A DNA stretch of 64,000 nt from the NCBI GenBank assembly GCA_044226785.1, contig JBGAGK010000001.1, forward strand, positions 124,001 through 188,000. The letters are read 5' to 3'. Positions 26,007 to 34,387 of this stretch are shown piece by piece; positions within the stretch are counted from its first letter, which is position 1, and the number at the start of each line of letters is the position of its first letter. The stretch comes from TMP-86 sp039807285 (lineage in GTDB: Bacteria > Pseudomonadota > Gammaproteobacteria > Steroidobacterales > Steroidobacteraceae). A program made the translations under genes and the position numbers. The notes below the pieces were generated by a model. The model worked only from the letters and a program-made list of their open reading frames with translations, ran no database searches and was not told the DNA's origin.

Positions 26007-26689
26007 ATCGGCCAGCGCTGGATGCGTTCGTGCAGGGGGCTCGATCGCGGGAAGTGCGCCAGCAGGTATTCCATCTGGTCGGCGAGCACCCGGCGGCCCT
26101 TCAGGTAGATGTATTCGGCATAGGTGGGCGTGAACGGCACCGCGATGAGCTGCATGCCTGCCTGCTCCGGCGTGCGCGAAGCCTTGGCATTGTTGCAGCG
26201 ACGGCAGGCCGTCACGACATTGTTCCACACGTCCTTGCCCCCACGGCTGAACGGGGTGACGTGATCCCGTGAGAGCAGGCTGTAGCTGAAGCGATTGCCG
26301 CAGTACAGGCACAGGTGAGCATCACGGCGGAACAGGGTCTGGTTGTTCAGCGGCGGCACATAACCGGCCCCGCGAAGATTTCCGGGATTGCCGGTGTGGC
26401 CAACGGTGGCGATGATGGAGTTCACCTCCACCACCGTGCGCTCACCGGTCCTGGCGCTGGTGCCGCCGTACAGGCGATACAGGAGGCTCCCGCAGGTATA
26501 GGCCACCTGCTCGGTGTGGTACAGCCGCGCGGCCTCCCTGTAGTCCACCCATTCCAGCGGCATGCCGGAGACATCGGTGCGCAGGATCTGCTGGGACAAG
26601 GGGAAGCCCTGCGGCGGAGCCGCCGCATCTTCCGGCCAGACAGCCAGCCCGGCGTCAGCTTGTGGGATGTTGGCGTGTGAGAGATTCAC
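26003..26689 (-). CDS. HNH endonuclease
   Basis: Protein of 228 residues with a zinc-stabilised HNH nuclease domain at about 120-180: CLYCGNRF, then SRDHVTPFSRGGKDVWNN and ACRRCNNAKASRTP. The paired CxxC motifs and the His-Asn-Asn-type core are complete, so activity is plausible. The N-terminal ~110 residues are unrecognised apart from being proline-rich at the start. Homologues of this type are chromosomal housekeeping-like genes in many proteobacteria rather than homing endonucleases. The start is GTG at 26689, with a good promoter immediately upstream whose predicted transcript would be nearly leaderless. It overlaps the exonuclease gene by GTGA. Confidence 0.85.
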   Translation of the reverse strand: MNLSHANIPQADAGLAVWPEDAAAPPQGFPLSQQILRTDVSGMPLEWVDYREAARLYHTEQVAYTCGSLLYRLYGGTSARTGERTVVEVNSIIATVGHTGNPGNLRGAGYVPPLNNQTLFRRDAHLCLYCGNRFSYSLLSRDHVTPFSRGGKDVWNNVVTACRRCNNAKASRTPEQAGMQLIAVPFTPTYAEYIYLKGRRVLADQMEYLLAHFPRSSPLHERIQRWPM

Positions 26690-26696
26690 ACGCCAC

Positions 26697-26726
26697 AGAT
26701 TAAGCGAGTCCCCGGCAACTGTTCAA
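26697..26726 (-). promoter_or_regulatory. Candidate sigma-70 promoter for the HNH-exonuclease-acsA run
   Basis: On the minus strand, TTGAAC, an 18-base spacer and TAATCT lie between pntB and the HNH gene. The predicted transcript would begin within a few bases of the GTG at 26689, so a leaderless mRNA or a later start is possible. Confidence 0.45.
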
Positions 26727-26735
26727 CCCGGGCGC

Positions 26736-28154
26736 TCAGGCCTTGAGCGCCGCCAGCACGTCCTCCAGCATCTTGCGGGCATCGCCGAACAGCATCCGGT
26801 TGTTTTCCTTGTAGAACAGCGGATTGTCCACACCCGCATAACCGGAGGCCATGCTGCGTTTCATGACGATCGAAGTGTGGGCCTTCCAGACTTCCAGCAC
26901 CGGCATGCCGGCAATCGGGCTGGAAGGATCCTCCTGGGCGCTCGGATTGACGATATCGTTGGCGCCGATGACCATCGCCACGCTGGTATCGGGGAAGTCC
27001 GCGTTGATCTCGTCCATCTCCAGCACGATGTCGTAGGGCACCTTGGCCTCGGCCAGCAGCACGTTCATGTGCCCCGGCATGCGACCCGCCACCGGATGGA
27101 TGGCGAATCGCACGTTCTTGCCCTGCTCGCGCAGGTAGCGGGTGATCTCGTACACCGTGTGCTGGGCTTGCGCCACCGCCATGCCGTAGCCCGGCACGAT
27201 GATGATCGAGCTGGCTTCCTTGAGCAGTTCCGCGGTATCCGCCGCGGTGACAGCTACCACTTCCCCGGCCGGCTGCGCTGCCCCGCTCCCGCCGGCCTGC
27301 GCCGGAGCACCTGCACCGAACCCGCCCGCGATGACGCTCAGGAACTGCCGGTTCATCGCCCGGCACATGATGTAGGACAGGATGGCACCGCTGGAGCCGA
27401 CCAGTGCGCCGGTGACGATCAGCAGGTCATTGGAGAGCATGAATCCGGTGGCCGCCGCAGCCCAGCCGGAGTAGCTGTTCAGCATCGACACCACCACGGG
27501 CATGTCCGCACCGCCGATGGCCATGACCATGTGCACGCCGAACACCAGCGCGATCACGGTCATCGCAATCAGCGGCTTCATGCCTTCGTCGATCGAACCG
27601 GCACCCAGGAACCAGCGGCCCAGCACGATCACCGCGATCAGCAGCGCAAGGTTCAGCCAGTGTCGCGCAGGCAACAGCAACGGCTTGCCGCTGATCCTGC
27701 CGGCCAGCTTGCCGAAGGCAATGATCGAGCCTGTCAGCGTCACGGCCCCGATGAGGACGCCGACATAGATCTCGACATGGTGCACGGTGGCCTCGGCCGT
27801 GCTCATGAGCGCCGTGGCAGTCGGGTCGATGAAGCTGGCGAAGCCTACGATCACGGCCACGAGGCCCACCAGGCTGTGCATGAACGCCACCAGCTCGGGC
27901 ATCTGGGTCATCTTCACGGTGCGCGCCAGATACAGACCGAGGCAGGCGCCGACCAGCAGGCCGCCGACGATCCACGGAATTGCGCTGGTGCCGACCCGGG
28001 GTCCGAAAACCGTGGCCAGTACCGCGATGATCATGCCGATGACGCCGTACAGGTTGCCGCGGCGTGAAGTCTCCGGATTGGACAATCCGCCCAGACTCAG
28101 GATGAACAGGATGATGGCGCCGATGTAGGCCACGGCAGTGAGGCTGTCCGACAT
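26736..28154 (-). CDS. pntB: NAD(P) transhydrogenase subunit beta
   Basis: Membrane subunit of 472 residues of the proton-translocating nicotinamide nucleotide transhydrogenase. It has about nine hydrophobic helices followed by an NADP(H)-binding domain (about 290-472) with the GYGMAVAQAQH fingerprint and the GANDIVNPSAQ segment. Together with PntA it uses the proton gradient to make NADPH from NADH. It starts 13 bases after the pntA stop. The Ala/Gly-rich linker (GFGAGAPAQAGGSG) between the membrane and nucleotide domains is somewhat longer than in E. coli. Assignment is secure. Confidence 0.95.
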   Translation of the reverse strand: MSDSLTAVAYIGAIILFILSLGGLSNPETSRRGNLYGVIGMIIAVLATVFGPRVGTSAIPWIVGGLLVGACLGLYLARTVKMTQMPELVAFMHSLVGLVAVIVGFASFIDPTATALMSTAEATVHHVEIYVGVLIGAVTLTGSIIAFGKLAGRISGKPLLLPARHWLNLALLIAVIVLGRWFLGAGSIDEGMKPLIAMTVIALVFGVHMVMAIGGADMPVVVSMLNSYSGWAAAATGFMLSNDLLIVTGALVGSSGAILSYIMCRAMNRQFLSVIAGGFGAGAPAQAGGSGAAQPAGEVVAVTAADTAELLKEASSIIIVPGYGMAVAQAQHTVYEITRYLREQGKNVRFAIHPVAGRMPGHMNVLLAEAKVPYDIVLEMDEINADFPDTSVAMVIGANDIVNPSAQEDPSSPIAGMPVLEVWKAHTSIVMKRSMASGYAGVDNPLFYKENNRMLFGDARKMLEDVLAALKA

Positions 28155-28167
28155 TTGTTGTTCTCCG

Positions 28168-29769
28168 TTATTTCCGGAACATCGACAGCATGCGGCCAGT
28201 CACCGCGAAACCGCCGAACATGTTGATCGCGGTCAGCGCGATGCCCGCCACCGCCAGCCAGCGGATGACTTCAACTGGCCGCGTGACCCCCACGACCTCC
28301 CGGACTTCAGGCGGCGCAATCTCCACCAGGGCACCGATGATGATGATGCTGCTGATGGCGTTGGTGACGCTCATCAGCGGCGTGTGCAGCGCGGGTGTGA
28401 CATTCCACACCACCATGTAGCCGACGAAGCAGGCCAGCACGAACACGGTGAAATGCCCCAGAAAAGCCGCCGGCGCGTATGCACCGACCAGCGCGAACAG
28501 CACGGCCGCCACGCCAAACACCACAGCCATCCGGCCCGGCGACATCGGTTCGCCAGCCGCGCCGTGACCATGCGCCTTCTTCTCGGGCACCGGCGGTTTC
28601 ACCGCGGGTTTGTGGGCGGCAGCCGGCGCTGCGCTCAGGCGCGGAGCCGGCGGAGGCCATGTGACCTCACCCTGCCGGATTACGGTGGTTCCGCGGATGA
28701 CCTCGTCGTCCATGTTCACGTTGAAGACACCGTCCTTCGCCTTGCACAGTTCTTCGGACAGGCGGAACAGGTTGGTGGCATACAGGTTGCTGGCCTGGCG
28801 CGGCAGGCGGCTGGGCAGATCGGTGTAGCCGATGAGGGTAACCCCGTGGCGCACCACCACCTTGCCCGGCTCGGTCAGTTCGCAGTTGCCGCCCTGCTCG
28901 GCGGCCATGTCCACGATGACGCTGCCCGGCTTCATCGACCGGACCATGTCGGCCGTGATCAGCCGCGGCGCCGGTTTTCCCGGGATCAGCGCGGTGGTGA
29001 TGATGATGTCCACCTCGCGCGCCTGCTTCGCGAACACCTCGCGTTGCGCCTTCTGGAAGCCCTCGCTCATCACCTTGGCGTAGCCGCCCACGCCGCTCCC
29101 CTCCTCGACGTAATCCACCGGCACATACTCTCCGCCGAGGGACTTGATCTGGTCGGCCACTTCGGGCCGGGTGTCGTTGGCGCGCACGATGGCACCCAGT
29201 CCCGAGGCCGTACCGATGGCGGCGAGCCCCGCAACGCCAGCGCCGATCACGAACACTTTGGCCGGCGGCACCTTCCCGGCCGCAGTGATCTGCCCGGTGA
29301 AAAAGCGGCCGAACTCGTGCGCCGCCTCGATCACCGCACGGTACCCCCCGATGTTCGCCATGGACGAAAGCGCATCGAGCTTCTGCGCGCGCGAAATGCG
29401 CGGCACGCTGTCCATCGCCAGCACCGTGCACCTGCGTGCCGCGAGCGCCTGCAGGAGTTCCGGGTTCTGCGCCGGCCAGATGAAGCTCACCAGGGTCGCC
29501 CCCTCGCGCAGGAGCGCCACCTCCTCGCGGCTGGGTGCACGGACCTTGAAGATGATGTCCGCGCCCGACCACACAGCGGCTGCCTCCGGCACCACGGTTG
29601 CCCCCGCCGCCCGGTAGGCCTCATCCCCGATGCTGGCCGCCTCGCCCGCGCCGGACTGCACCAGGACCGGAAAGCCCAGTTTGAGAAGCTTTTCCACCAC
29701 CTCGGGTACGCTGGCAACGCGCTTCTCGCCGGGGAAGATTTCCTTCGGGATACCGATGATCTGGGGCAT
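28168..29769 (-). CDS. pntA: NAD(P) transhydrogenase subunit alpha
   Basis: Subunit of 533 residues combining the soluble NAD(H)-binding domain (about 1-380) with the alpha-type membrane segment (about 435-533, three or four helices), as in E. coli PntA. Landmarks are IGIPKEIFPGEKRVA, TQRVTRAQ-like region PRISRAQKLDALSSMANIGG and the Rossmann motif GAGVAGLAAIGTASGLGA. The two parts are joined by an Ala/Pro/Lys-rich linker near residues 375-410, so this is the fused form rather than the split PntAa/PntAb found in alphaproteobacteria. It heads the pntAB pair. The 262-base region upstream (29770-30031) holds its promoter, but no clear element was recognised. Confidence 0.95.
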   Translation of the reverse strand: MPQIIGIPKEIFPGEKRVASVPEVVEKLLKLGFPVLVQSGAGEAASIGDEAYRAAGATVVPEAAAVWSGADIIFKVRAPSREEVALLREGATLVSFIWPAQNPELLQALAARRCTVLAMDSVPRISRAQKLDALSSMANIGGYRAVIEAAHEFGRFFTGQITAAGKVPPAKVFVIGAGVAGLAAIGTASGLGAIVRANDTRPEVADQIKSLGGEYVPVDYVEEGSGVGGYAKVMSEGFQKAQREVFAKQAREVDIIITTALIPGKPAPRLITADMVRSMKPGSVIVDMAAEQGGNCELTEPGKVVVRHGVTLIGYTDLPSRLPRQASNLYATNLFRLSEELCKAKDGVFNVNMDDEVIRGTTVIRQGEVTWPPPAPRLSAAPAAAHKPAVKPPVPEKKAHGHGAAGEPMSPGRMAVVFGVAAVLFALVGAYAPAAFLGHFTVFVLACFVGYMVVWNVTPALHTPLMSVTNAISSIIIIGALVEIAPPEVREVVGVTRPVEVIRWLAVAGIALTAINMFGGFAVTGRMLSMFRK

Positions 29770-30031
29770 ATGGTCCGCTGTCTCCTGGCGCAGTTCTTGT
29801 GCCTGGCACCCGCCAGGCCGGCAGCATTATAAGGGGACCGCAAGACTCCGGTTGCCGGGCTTCGGTGGATCCCGGTCTGGCCGGGCGCGACCTTGCTGTT
29901 TGCTGACCCGGAGCAGGGCGGGAAAATGCTGCATGCGTCGCCGGCCGGCGACATCGCGGCCAGGCCCCGTGTGCTTATGTCGTAAGCGAATCCCCTGCCC
30001 CGCGCGTTATGCACAATGGCGCGCGATTCGG
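29770..30031. other. Largest intergenic region; divergent promoters of pntA and the sugar transferase
   Basis: This 262-base gap separates two divergent genes and must hold both promoters. Several short GC-rich inverted repeats occur, but no convincing -35/-10 pair, riboswitch or operator stood out. Confidence 0.4.
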
Positions 30032-31531
30032 ATGGGGAAGCCGGTGTCATTCGCTGATTTCGACAGTCATCAAGACGAGGACTTCGTTCCACGCCGCAGT
30101 GCAGTGGCTGAGCCACTGGAACCGCGTGCAGTGCCTCTGGCGTGGGTGCGCACGGGCGCCGGGGAAAGCGCGGGGCTTGCGCTGTCGAAGGATTTCCTGA
30201 ATCCGCTGCTGGCCGCAATCGTCCTGCTGGGTTGCATGCTGGTCTTCGGTCAACGATTCACCCGGGCCTATGCCATCCTGATCACACTCAGTACCGTCCT
30301 GTGCCTTCAGGTGATGTCGCGGCCGGGATTCGAACACAGCCGGGTGCGCACCGACTGGATACGCCGCGTCTGCGATGTCCTGATCGAGTGGGGGTACCTG
30401 GTCGGTCTGCTGCTGGTGATCGGCCTGATGTCTGGCACGCTGAGGCAATTCTCCCACCCCGTGATCCTGAGCTGGATCATGCTGACACCCGTGGTCATGG
30501 TCGGCGCACAGGCCCTGGCCCGGAAGTTCGCAAGCTGGCGCCGCAGGCAGGGCGCCATCCGGCGTCGCCTGGTCATCGTCGGTGCCACTCGCGTCGGGAT
30601 GGAACTGGCCGCACGCCTGCAGGAAGAGCCCTGGTTGGGCGCGCTCGATGGCTTCTTCGATGACCGCCGGACGGACCGGCTGCCACGGGCCAGCCGCAAC
30701 CATATGCTGGGAAAAGTCCGCGATCTGGCCGAGTACACCCGCCGCAACCAGGTGCAGGGCATCTACATCTGTCTGCCCATCTCCATGCAGCCCAGGATCC
30801 GTGCGCTGCTTGCGGACCTGTCGGATGCCACCGCCTCGATATACGTGGTGCCGGACCTGTCGGCATTCGACCTGATGCAGGCGCGTCTGGGCGAGGTGCG
30901 CGGCCTGCCCCTGATCGCCGTGCGCGAGACCCCGTTCTGCGGCATGGCCGGCGCCCTCAAGCGCGCCTCGGACATCCTGCTGTCGGCTCTCGCGCTGGTC
31001 CTGGTCGCACCGGTCATGCTGGTGGCGGCCCTGGCAGTATGGCAGTCCTCACCTGGACCCATCCTGTTCCGCCAGCGCCGCTACGGGCTGGATGGCCGGC
31101 CGTTCAACGTCTGGAAGTTCCGCACCATGACGGTATGCGAGGACGCGGACATCCAGCAGGCGCGGCGCAACGATCCGCGGGTGACCCGCATCGGCCGGTT
31201 CCTGCGCAGGAGCTCGCTGGATGAACTGCCCCAGCTGTTCAACGTGCTCGGCGGATCGATGAGCGTGGTCGGGCCGCGACCTCATGCCGTGGCCCACAAT
31301 GAGCACTATCGCAGGCTGGTCAGCGGTTACATGCTGCGGCACAAGGTTCGTCCGGGCATCACCGGGCTGGCCCAGATCCGCGGGTTGCGCGGGGAGACCA
31401 GCAATCTCGATGCCATGTGCCAGCGCGTGCAGATGGATATCGAGTACGTGAAGAACTGGTCGCTGGGCCTGGACCTGTTCATCCTGATCCGGACCGCGTT
31501 GCTGGTATTCGGTGACCGGAAGGCGTACTGA
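30032..31531 (+). CDS. Undecaprenyl-phosphate sugar phosphotransferase (WcaJ/PssY-like)
   Basis: Polyisoprenyl-phosphate hexose-1-phosphate transferase of 499 residues that starts exopolysaccharide repeat units on the lipid carrier. Four or five N-terminal hydrophobic helices are followed by a CoA-binding-like Rossmann domain (RRLVIVGATRVGMELAARLQ), then a C-terminal bacterial sugar transferase domain from about residue 310. That domain has KRASDILLSALALV, FNVWKFRTM, RRSSLDELPQLFNVLGGSMS and VGPRPHAV, which hold the catalytic Asp-Glu and substrate residues. The ATG at 30032 is chosen; a GTG at 30044 is also possible. No other polysaccharide genes adjoin it, so the polymer is unknown. Confidence 0.9.
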   Translation: MGKPVSFADFDSHQDEDFVPRRSAVAEPLEPRAVPLAWVRTGAGESAGLALSKDFLNPLLAAIVLLGCMLVFGQRFTRAYAILITLSTVLCLQVMSRPGFEHSRVRTDWIRRVCDVLIEWGYLVGLLLVIGLMSGTLRQFSHPVILSWIMLTPVVMVGAQALARKFASWRRRQGAIRRRLVIVGATRVGMELAARLQEEPWLGALDGFFDDRRTDRLPRASRNHMLGKVRDLAEYTRRNQVQGIYICLPISMQPRIRALLADLSDATASIYVVPDLSAFDLMQARLGEVRGLPLIAVRETPFCGMAGALKRASDILLSALALVLVAPVMLVAALAVWQSSPGPILFRQRRYGLDGRPFNVWKFRTMTVCEDADIQQARRNDPRVTRIGRFLRRSSLDELPQLFNVLGGSMSVVGPRPHAVAHNEHYRRLVSGYMLRHKVRPGITGLAQIRGLRGETSNLDAMCQRVQMDIEYVKNWSLGLDLFILIRTALLVFGDRKAY

Positions 31532-31691
31532 GCTGGCCGGGCCATGGCGGGTCGTTCCCTGACCGCTCCCTCGCGCGAATCGTGCGGCAGTTCTCAAAAC
31601 TGGAATGCGGCCCCGGATCCACGTCTCACGGGCATATTGCATCCGTCTGGCTTACCTTATCCTAGCCGCCCACCTTCGAAGGAGATCCGAC

Positions 31692-32186
31692 ATGGCCCTG
31701 TGGAAAGAAGCCTCGTCCATTCCCAATCCGCCCGCCGCGCCTCCGGTTGGCGCCAGCATGCCCCGCGAAGCTCCGGCACGCGAGCCTGAGCGGCACGCCC
31801 CAACCCCGGCCGCCTCAAGCGCACCCAAACCAGTCCGCGCCGAGCAGCGCGAGTCCGTGATCGCCTCGGACCTGTCCATCGAAGGCAAGATCGAGGGCAC
31901 CGGACACGTACGGATCGCCGGCAAGTTCAAGGGCGATGTGCGCGTGGATGGCAACCTGACCATCGACCAGGGCGCCCAGCTGACCGGTCAGGTCAGTGCC
32001 GCGGTGGTCACGGTGGCGGGCGAGTTGCAGGGCAACATCACCCAGGCGAAGCGGGTGGAGCTTCTCGACTCCGGAATCATCGCCGGTGACGTCAAGGCGG
32101 GCTCGCTCACGGTGGCTGCCGGCTCGCGCATGCGCGGCCAGGTGGAATTCGGCTGGGAAGACAAGGGTTCCGGTAGCCGCTCGTGA
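31692..32186 (+). CDS. Bactofilin
   Basis: Polymer-forming cytoskeletal protein of 164 residues. The bactofilin core (about 55-153) is the repeating right-handed beta-helix pattern seen in SVIASDLSIEGKIEGTGHV, GDVRVDGNLTIDQGAQLTGQ and GDVKAGSLTVAAGS. It is flanked by a disordered Pro/Ala-rich N-terminus and a short charged C-terminus. Bactofilins assemble without nucleotides and often organise cell-wall or polysaccharide enzymes. A strong AAGGAGAT lies 6 bases before the ATG. It sits 160 bases after the sugar transferase and overlaps the next gene as GTGA. Confidence 0.93.
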   Translation: MALWKEASSIPNPPAAPPVGASMPREAPAREPERHAPTPAASSAPKPVRAEQRESVIASDLSIEGKIEGTGHVRIAGKFKGDVRVDGNLTIDQGAQLTGQVSAAVVTVAGELQGNITQAKRVELLDSGIIAGDVKAGSLTVAAGSRMRGQVEFGWEDKGSGSRS

Positions 32187-32524
32187 GCACGGTTCGTCCC
32201 ACCACGGTGGGCCGCACCCGGACCTGTCCGCATTGCAGGGCCACGATACTCGAAAGCGCCACGGTCTGCCCGGGCTGCCATCATCACCTGCGGTTCGGCA
32301 AGCTTGCGAACGAGGCGAAGCGGGTCAGCAAGACGGCGCTCAAGGTGGAGGGTACGGTGCGTCACGCGCCGGACGCGGGAGCCTGCGAGTACAGCGTGGT
32401 CATCGAGGTCCGCAACGAACGCGGCGAGCAGGTAGCCCGCCAGGTCGTCGGCGTCGGCGCGCTGCAGCCACAGGAGCAGCGCACCTTCACGTTGTCGGTG
32501 GATCTGCTTCTGACGCCGCCATGA
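32183..32524 (+). CDS. Small zinc-ribbon protein coupled to bactofilin
   Basis: Protein of 113 residues beginning with GTG and overlapping the bactofilin stop by 4 bases. It has an N-terminal zinc ribbon with CPHC at about 15-18 and CPGC at about 29-32, followed by a beta-rich domain (EGTVRHAP through LSVDLLLTPP) resembling a secretion-type or immunoglobulin-like fold. No named family is certain. Tight coupling implies that it works with bactofilin, perhaps as a partner that links the filament to another factor; that is inference. Confidence 0.7.
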   Translation: MSTVRPTTVGRTRTCPHCRATILESATVCPGCHHHLRFGKLANEAKRVSKTALKVEGTVRHAPDAGACEYSVVIEVRNERGEQVARQVVGVGALQPQEQRTFTLSVDLLLTPP

Positions 32525-32540
32525 GGGTCGCCGGCGCGAC

Positions 32541-33038
32541 TCACCGGCGCAGCCGGTTGTGTCGCTGTGCCGGCGTCATCTGCCGCCATCGCTGGCGCAG
32601 TTCCTGGCGTTTCTCGGGCGGCAATTCACGGAACCTGCGGTAATTTTCGCGCACCCGCGCCTGCTGCTCGGGCGGCAGGGCCTTGAAACGCTGCCAGCGC
32701 TGACGCAGCAACTGCCGCTCCTGGGGCGGCATGGCGCGCCACTGCCGGAAACGCTCCCGCGCCTGGCCGCGATCAGTTTCCGACATGCCCAGCCAGCGCT
32801 GACTGCCGCGCGCCAGGGACTGCTGACGCTCCGGAGGCAGGCTGTTCCAGGTGTTCTTGAAGCGCCCGAGCAGGCGCTGCTGCTCCGGATTCAGGCTTCG
32901 CCAGTCATGAGGCACCGCCGGTTCCGGCGAGTGCAACGACGCTGGGTCATTCGGCACCGGCTCCTGCGCCCCGGCCGGGATGGCAAGACCCAGCGAACCG
33001 ATCCCGATGGACGAAATCATCACCAGGGCCCTGATCAT
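32541..33038 (-). CDS. DUF3106-type Arg/Gln-rich periplasmic protein
   Basis: Exported protein of 165 residues with a signal peptide (residues 1-24, ending AGA). The mature part is a series of near-repeat helices: LNPEQQRLLGRF, LPPERQQSLARG, MPPQERQLLRQRW, LPPEQQARVRENY, LPPEKRQELRQRW and MTPAQRHNRL. This repeated PPE-Q-R unit is characteristic of DUF3106. The function is unknown; structural resemblance to CpxP/Spy-type stress chaperones is possible but unproven. The ATG at 33038 overlaps the upstream gene stop. It is the last gene of a sigma factor operon, an arrangement seen repeatedly in proteobacteria. Confidence 0.85.
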   Translation of the reverse strand: MIRALVMISSIGIGSLGLAIPAGAQEPVPNDPASLHSPEPAVPHDWRSLNPEQQRLLGRFKNTWNSLPPERQQSLARGSQRWLGMSETDRGQARERFRQWRAMPPQERQLLRQRWQRFKALPPEQQARVRENYRRFRELPPEKRQELRQRWRQMTPAQRHNRLRR

Positions 33039-33301
33039 GATTGCTCGCCTTCGACAGGAGCAGCCTTTCGAGCCGGATCGCGGGCATGGGGACCGTGATG
33101 CCGGAAGAATTCCCACCAACCGGGGTCCTCCACGTCGTCCTTGCCAAGAAACTCGAGCAGGGATTCGTCCGGTTGTTCCTGGGCTCCCCGGACATTGTCG
33201 ACCGGCACCCTGCGTGGAGTGGCCGCCGCAGGAACGTCCGCCTGACTCAGCCCCATCCAAAGACATCCCATTGCCATGAACCACCACCCGTTGTGCCGCA
33301 T
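33035..33301 (-). CDS. Small exported protein of the sigma factor operon
   Basis: Protein of 88 residues. The first 21 residues (MRHNGWWFMAMGCLWMGLSQ) look like a signal peptide, and the remainder is short and acidic-then-basic, with SLLEFLGKDDVEDPGWWEFF. This FLG-WW-FF pattern recurs in small proteins between DUF3619 and DUF3106 genes of beta- and gammaproteobacteria, but no function is known to me. The start is ATG 33301; the stop overlaps the DUF3106 start, and it begins 6 bases after the DUF3619-like gene ends. Confidence 0.65.
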   Translation of the reverse strand: MRHNGWWFMAMGCLWMGLSQADVPAAATPRRVPVDNVRGAQEQPDESLLEFLGKDDVEDPGWWEFFRHHGPHARDPARKAAPVEGEQS

Positions 33302-33307
33302 GCCACG

Positions 33308-33715
33308 TCAGCCCGTCGCCGAAGCTGCGGATCCATTGCCCCCTGCACTGCCGGATCCGGCCGATGCGATCCATTCGTAGAATTCGGGGTCGTCCTGCAG
33401 GAATTCGAGCTGATCGGTCGAAGACACCAGTTCGAGATCCTCGATGCCATTGTGGCTGTCAGCCATGGCCGCGAAGCGGTCCGCCGGCACATGTCCCTGC
33501 CACAGCACCACCACGACAGCCAGTGCCGCGGCAGCACCGTACGCCGGCGCCCATCGCAACCAGCCGGGACGTGCTCCTGAACTTCGCGCCTGCGCAAGCG
33601 CCGCATGACGTGCCTGGGTCAGGCGCGACCGGATGCGCAGGTCCAGGGTCTGGACGCTGTCGGCGAAAAGTTCGCGGCTGCGCTGCTCGAACCGTCTGTG
33701 TTGTTCCTCGTTCAT
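33308..33715 (-). CDS. DUF3619-like membrane protein, probable anti-sigma factor
   Basis: Protein of 135 residues with one central membrane helix (WAPAYGAAAALAVVVVLWQ), a basic N-terminal cytoplasmic region and a C-terminal acidic region. Its position immediately after an ECF sigma gene, overlapping it as ATGA, suggests an anti-sigma role. It lacks the zinc-binding HxxxCxxC motif of ZAS anti-sigma factors. An ATG at 33721 is an alternative start. The C-terminal stretch EFLQDDPEFYEW is typical of the DUF3619 group. Function is inferred from context. Confidence 0.75.
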   Translation of the reverse strand: MNEEQHRRFEQRSRELFADSVQTLDLRIRSRLTQARHAALAQARSSGARPGWLRWAPAYGAAAALAVVVVLWQGHVPADRFAAMADSHNGIEDLELVSSTDQLEFLQDDPEFYEWIASAGSGSAGGNGSAASATG

Positions 33716-34329
33716 GTCCATGCCTCGCCCAAGCGGTCGCGCAGGGTGTGCACGGCCCTCGAATAATGCGTCTTGACGCTGCCTTGCGTACAGCCCATGG
33801 CTGCGGCCGTCTGCGCCACATCCATGCCCTCGAAGTTTCGCAACATGAACGCCTCACGCTGTCGGGCTGGCAGATCCCGAAGGGCGTTCTCCAGCGCCTT
33901 CATCGCCTGCTGCTGGATCAGCTGCTCACCGGGCTGAGGCGCCTGGTCCGGCACCTGTTCGACCGGATTGTCCGGTTCCTGCTCGTCCCGGCCCGGGCCG
34001 GGCCACCAAGCCATCAGGCGCCGGCGGACCATCGCGCGGCGTTGCAGATCGCGGATGCCGTTCTGCACGATGCGAAAGAACAACGGCCGCCATTCGGTGC
34101 TGGGACGCCCGGCATAGTGGCGGGCCAGCTTCAGCATGGCATCCTGCACCACGTCCAGCGCATCGTCTGTATTGCGAAGCGACACCTGCGCCATGCGGAA
34201 GGCATGCCGCTCGACGCTGGCCAGGAACTGCTCGAATTCACGCGTATTCTGCAGGGTGGATTCCTTGGCTGCGGTGGACGGAGCCTTCTGATCCACCCAG
34301 TTGAAGGCAAGCGTAGCAAAGCCGGACAT
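33712..34329 (-). CDS. RNA polymerase ECF sigma factor
   Basis: Sigma factor of 205 residues. Region 2 lies at about 30-90 (HAFRMAQVSLRNTDDALDVV, then QDAMLKLARHYAG) and region 4 at about 145-200 (LRDLPARQREAFMLRNFEGM, MGCTQGSVKTHYSRAVHTLR). It should recruit RNA polymerase to a small regulon, possibly envelope stress given the exported proteins in the operon. It overlaps the downstream DUF3619-like gene as ATGA. It is divergent from priA with 58 bases between starts. The linker between regions 2 and 4 is unusually long and rich in Pro/Gln (PGPGRDEQEPDNPVEQVPDQ). Confidence 0.9.
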   Translation of the reverse strand: MSGFATLAFNWVDQKAPSTAAKESTLQNTREFEQFLASVERHAFRMAQVSLRNTDDALDVVQDAMLKLARHYAGRPSTEWRPLFFRIVQNGIRDLQRRAMVRRRLMAWWPGPGRDEQEPDNPVEQVPDQAPQPGEQLIQQQAMKALENALRDLPARQREAFMLRNFEGMDVAQTAAAMGCTQGSVKTHYSRAVHTLRDRLGEAWT

Positions 34330-34387
34330 AATTCGTACCCTGATGAATGCGCGGCGACAGGGTTATAACGGACAGGAGAAAGAGCGG

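Noticed and set aside
28138..29832. A 564-codon frame antisense to pntA, rich in His/Arg/Gly
   Set aside because: Composition is typical of a GC-rich shadow frame, and pntA is unmistakable on the other strand.
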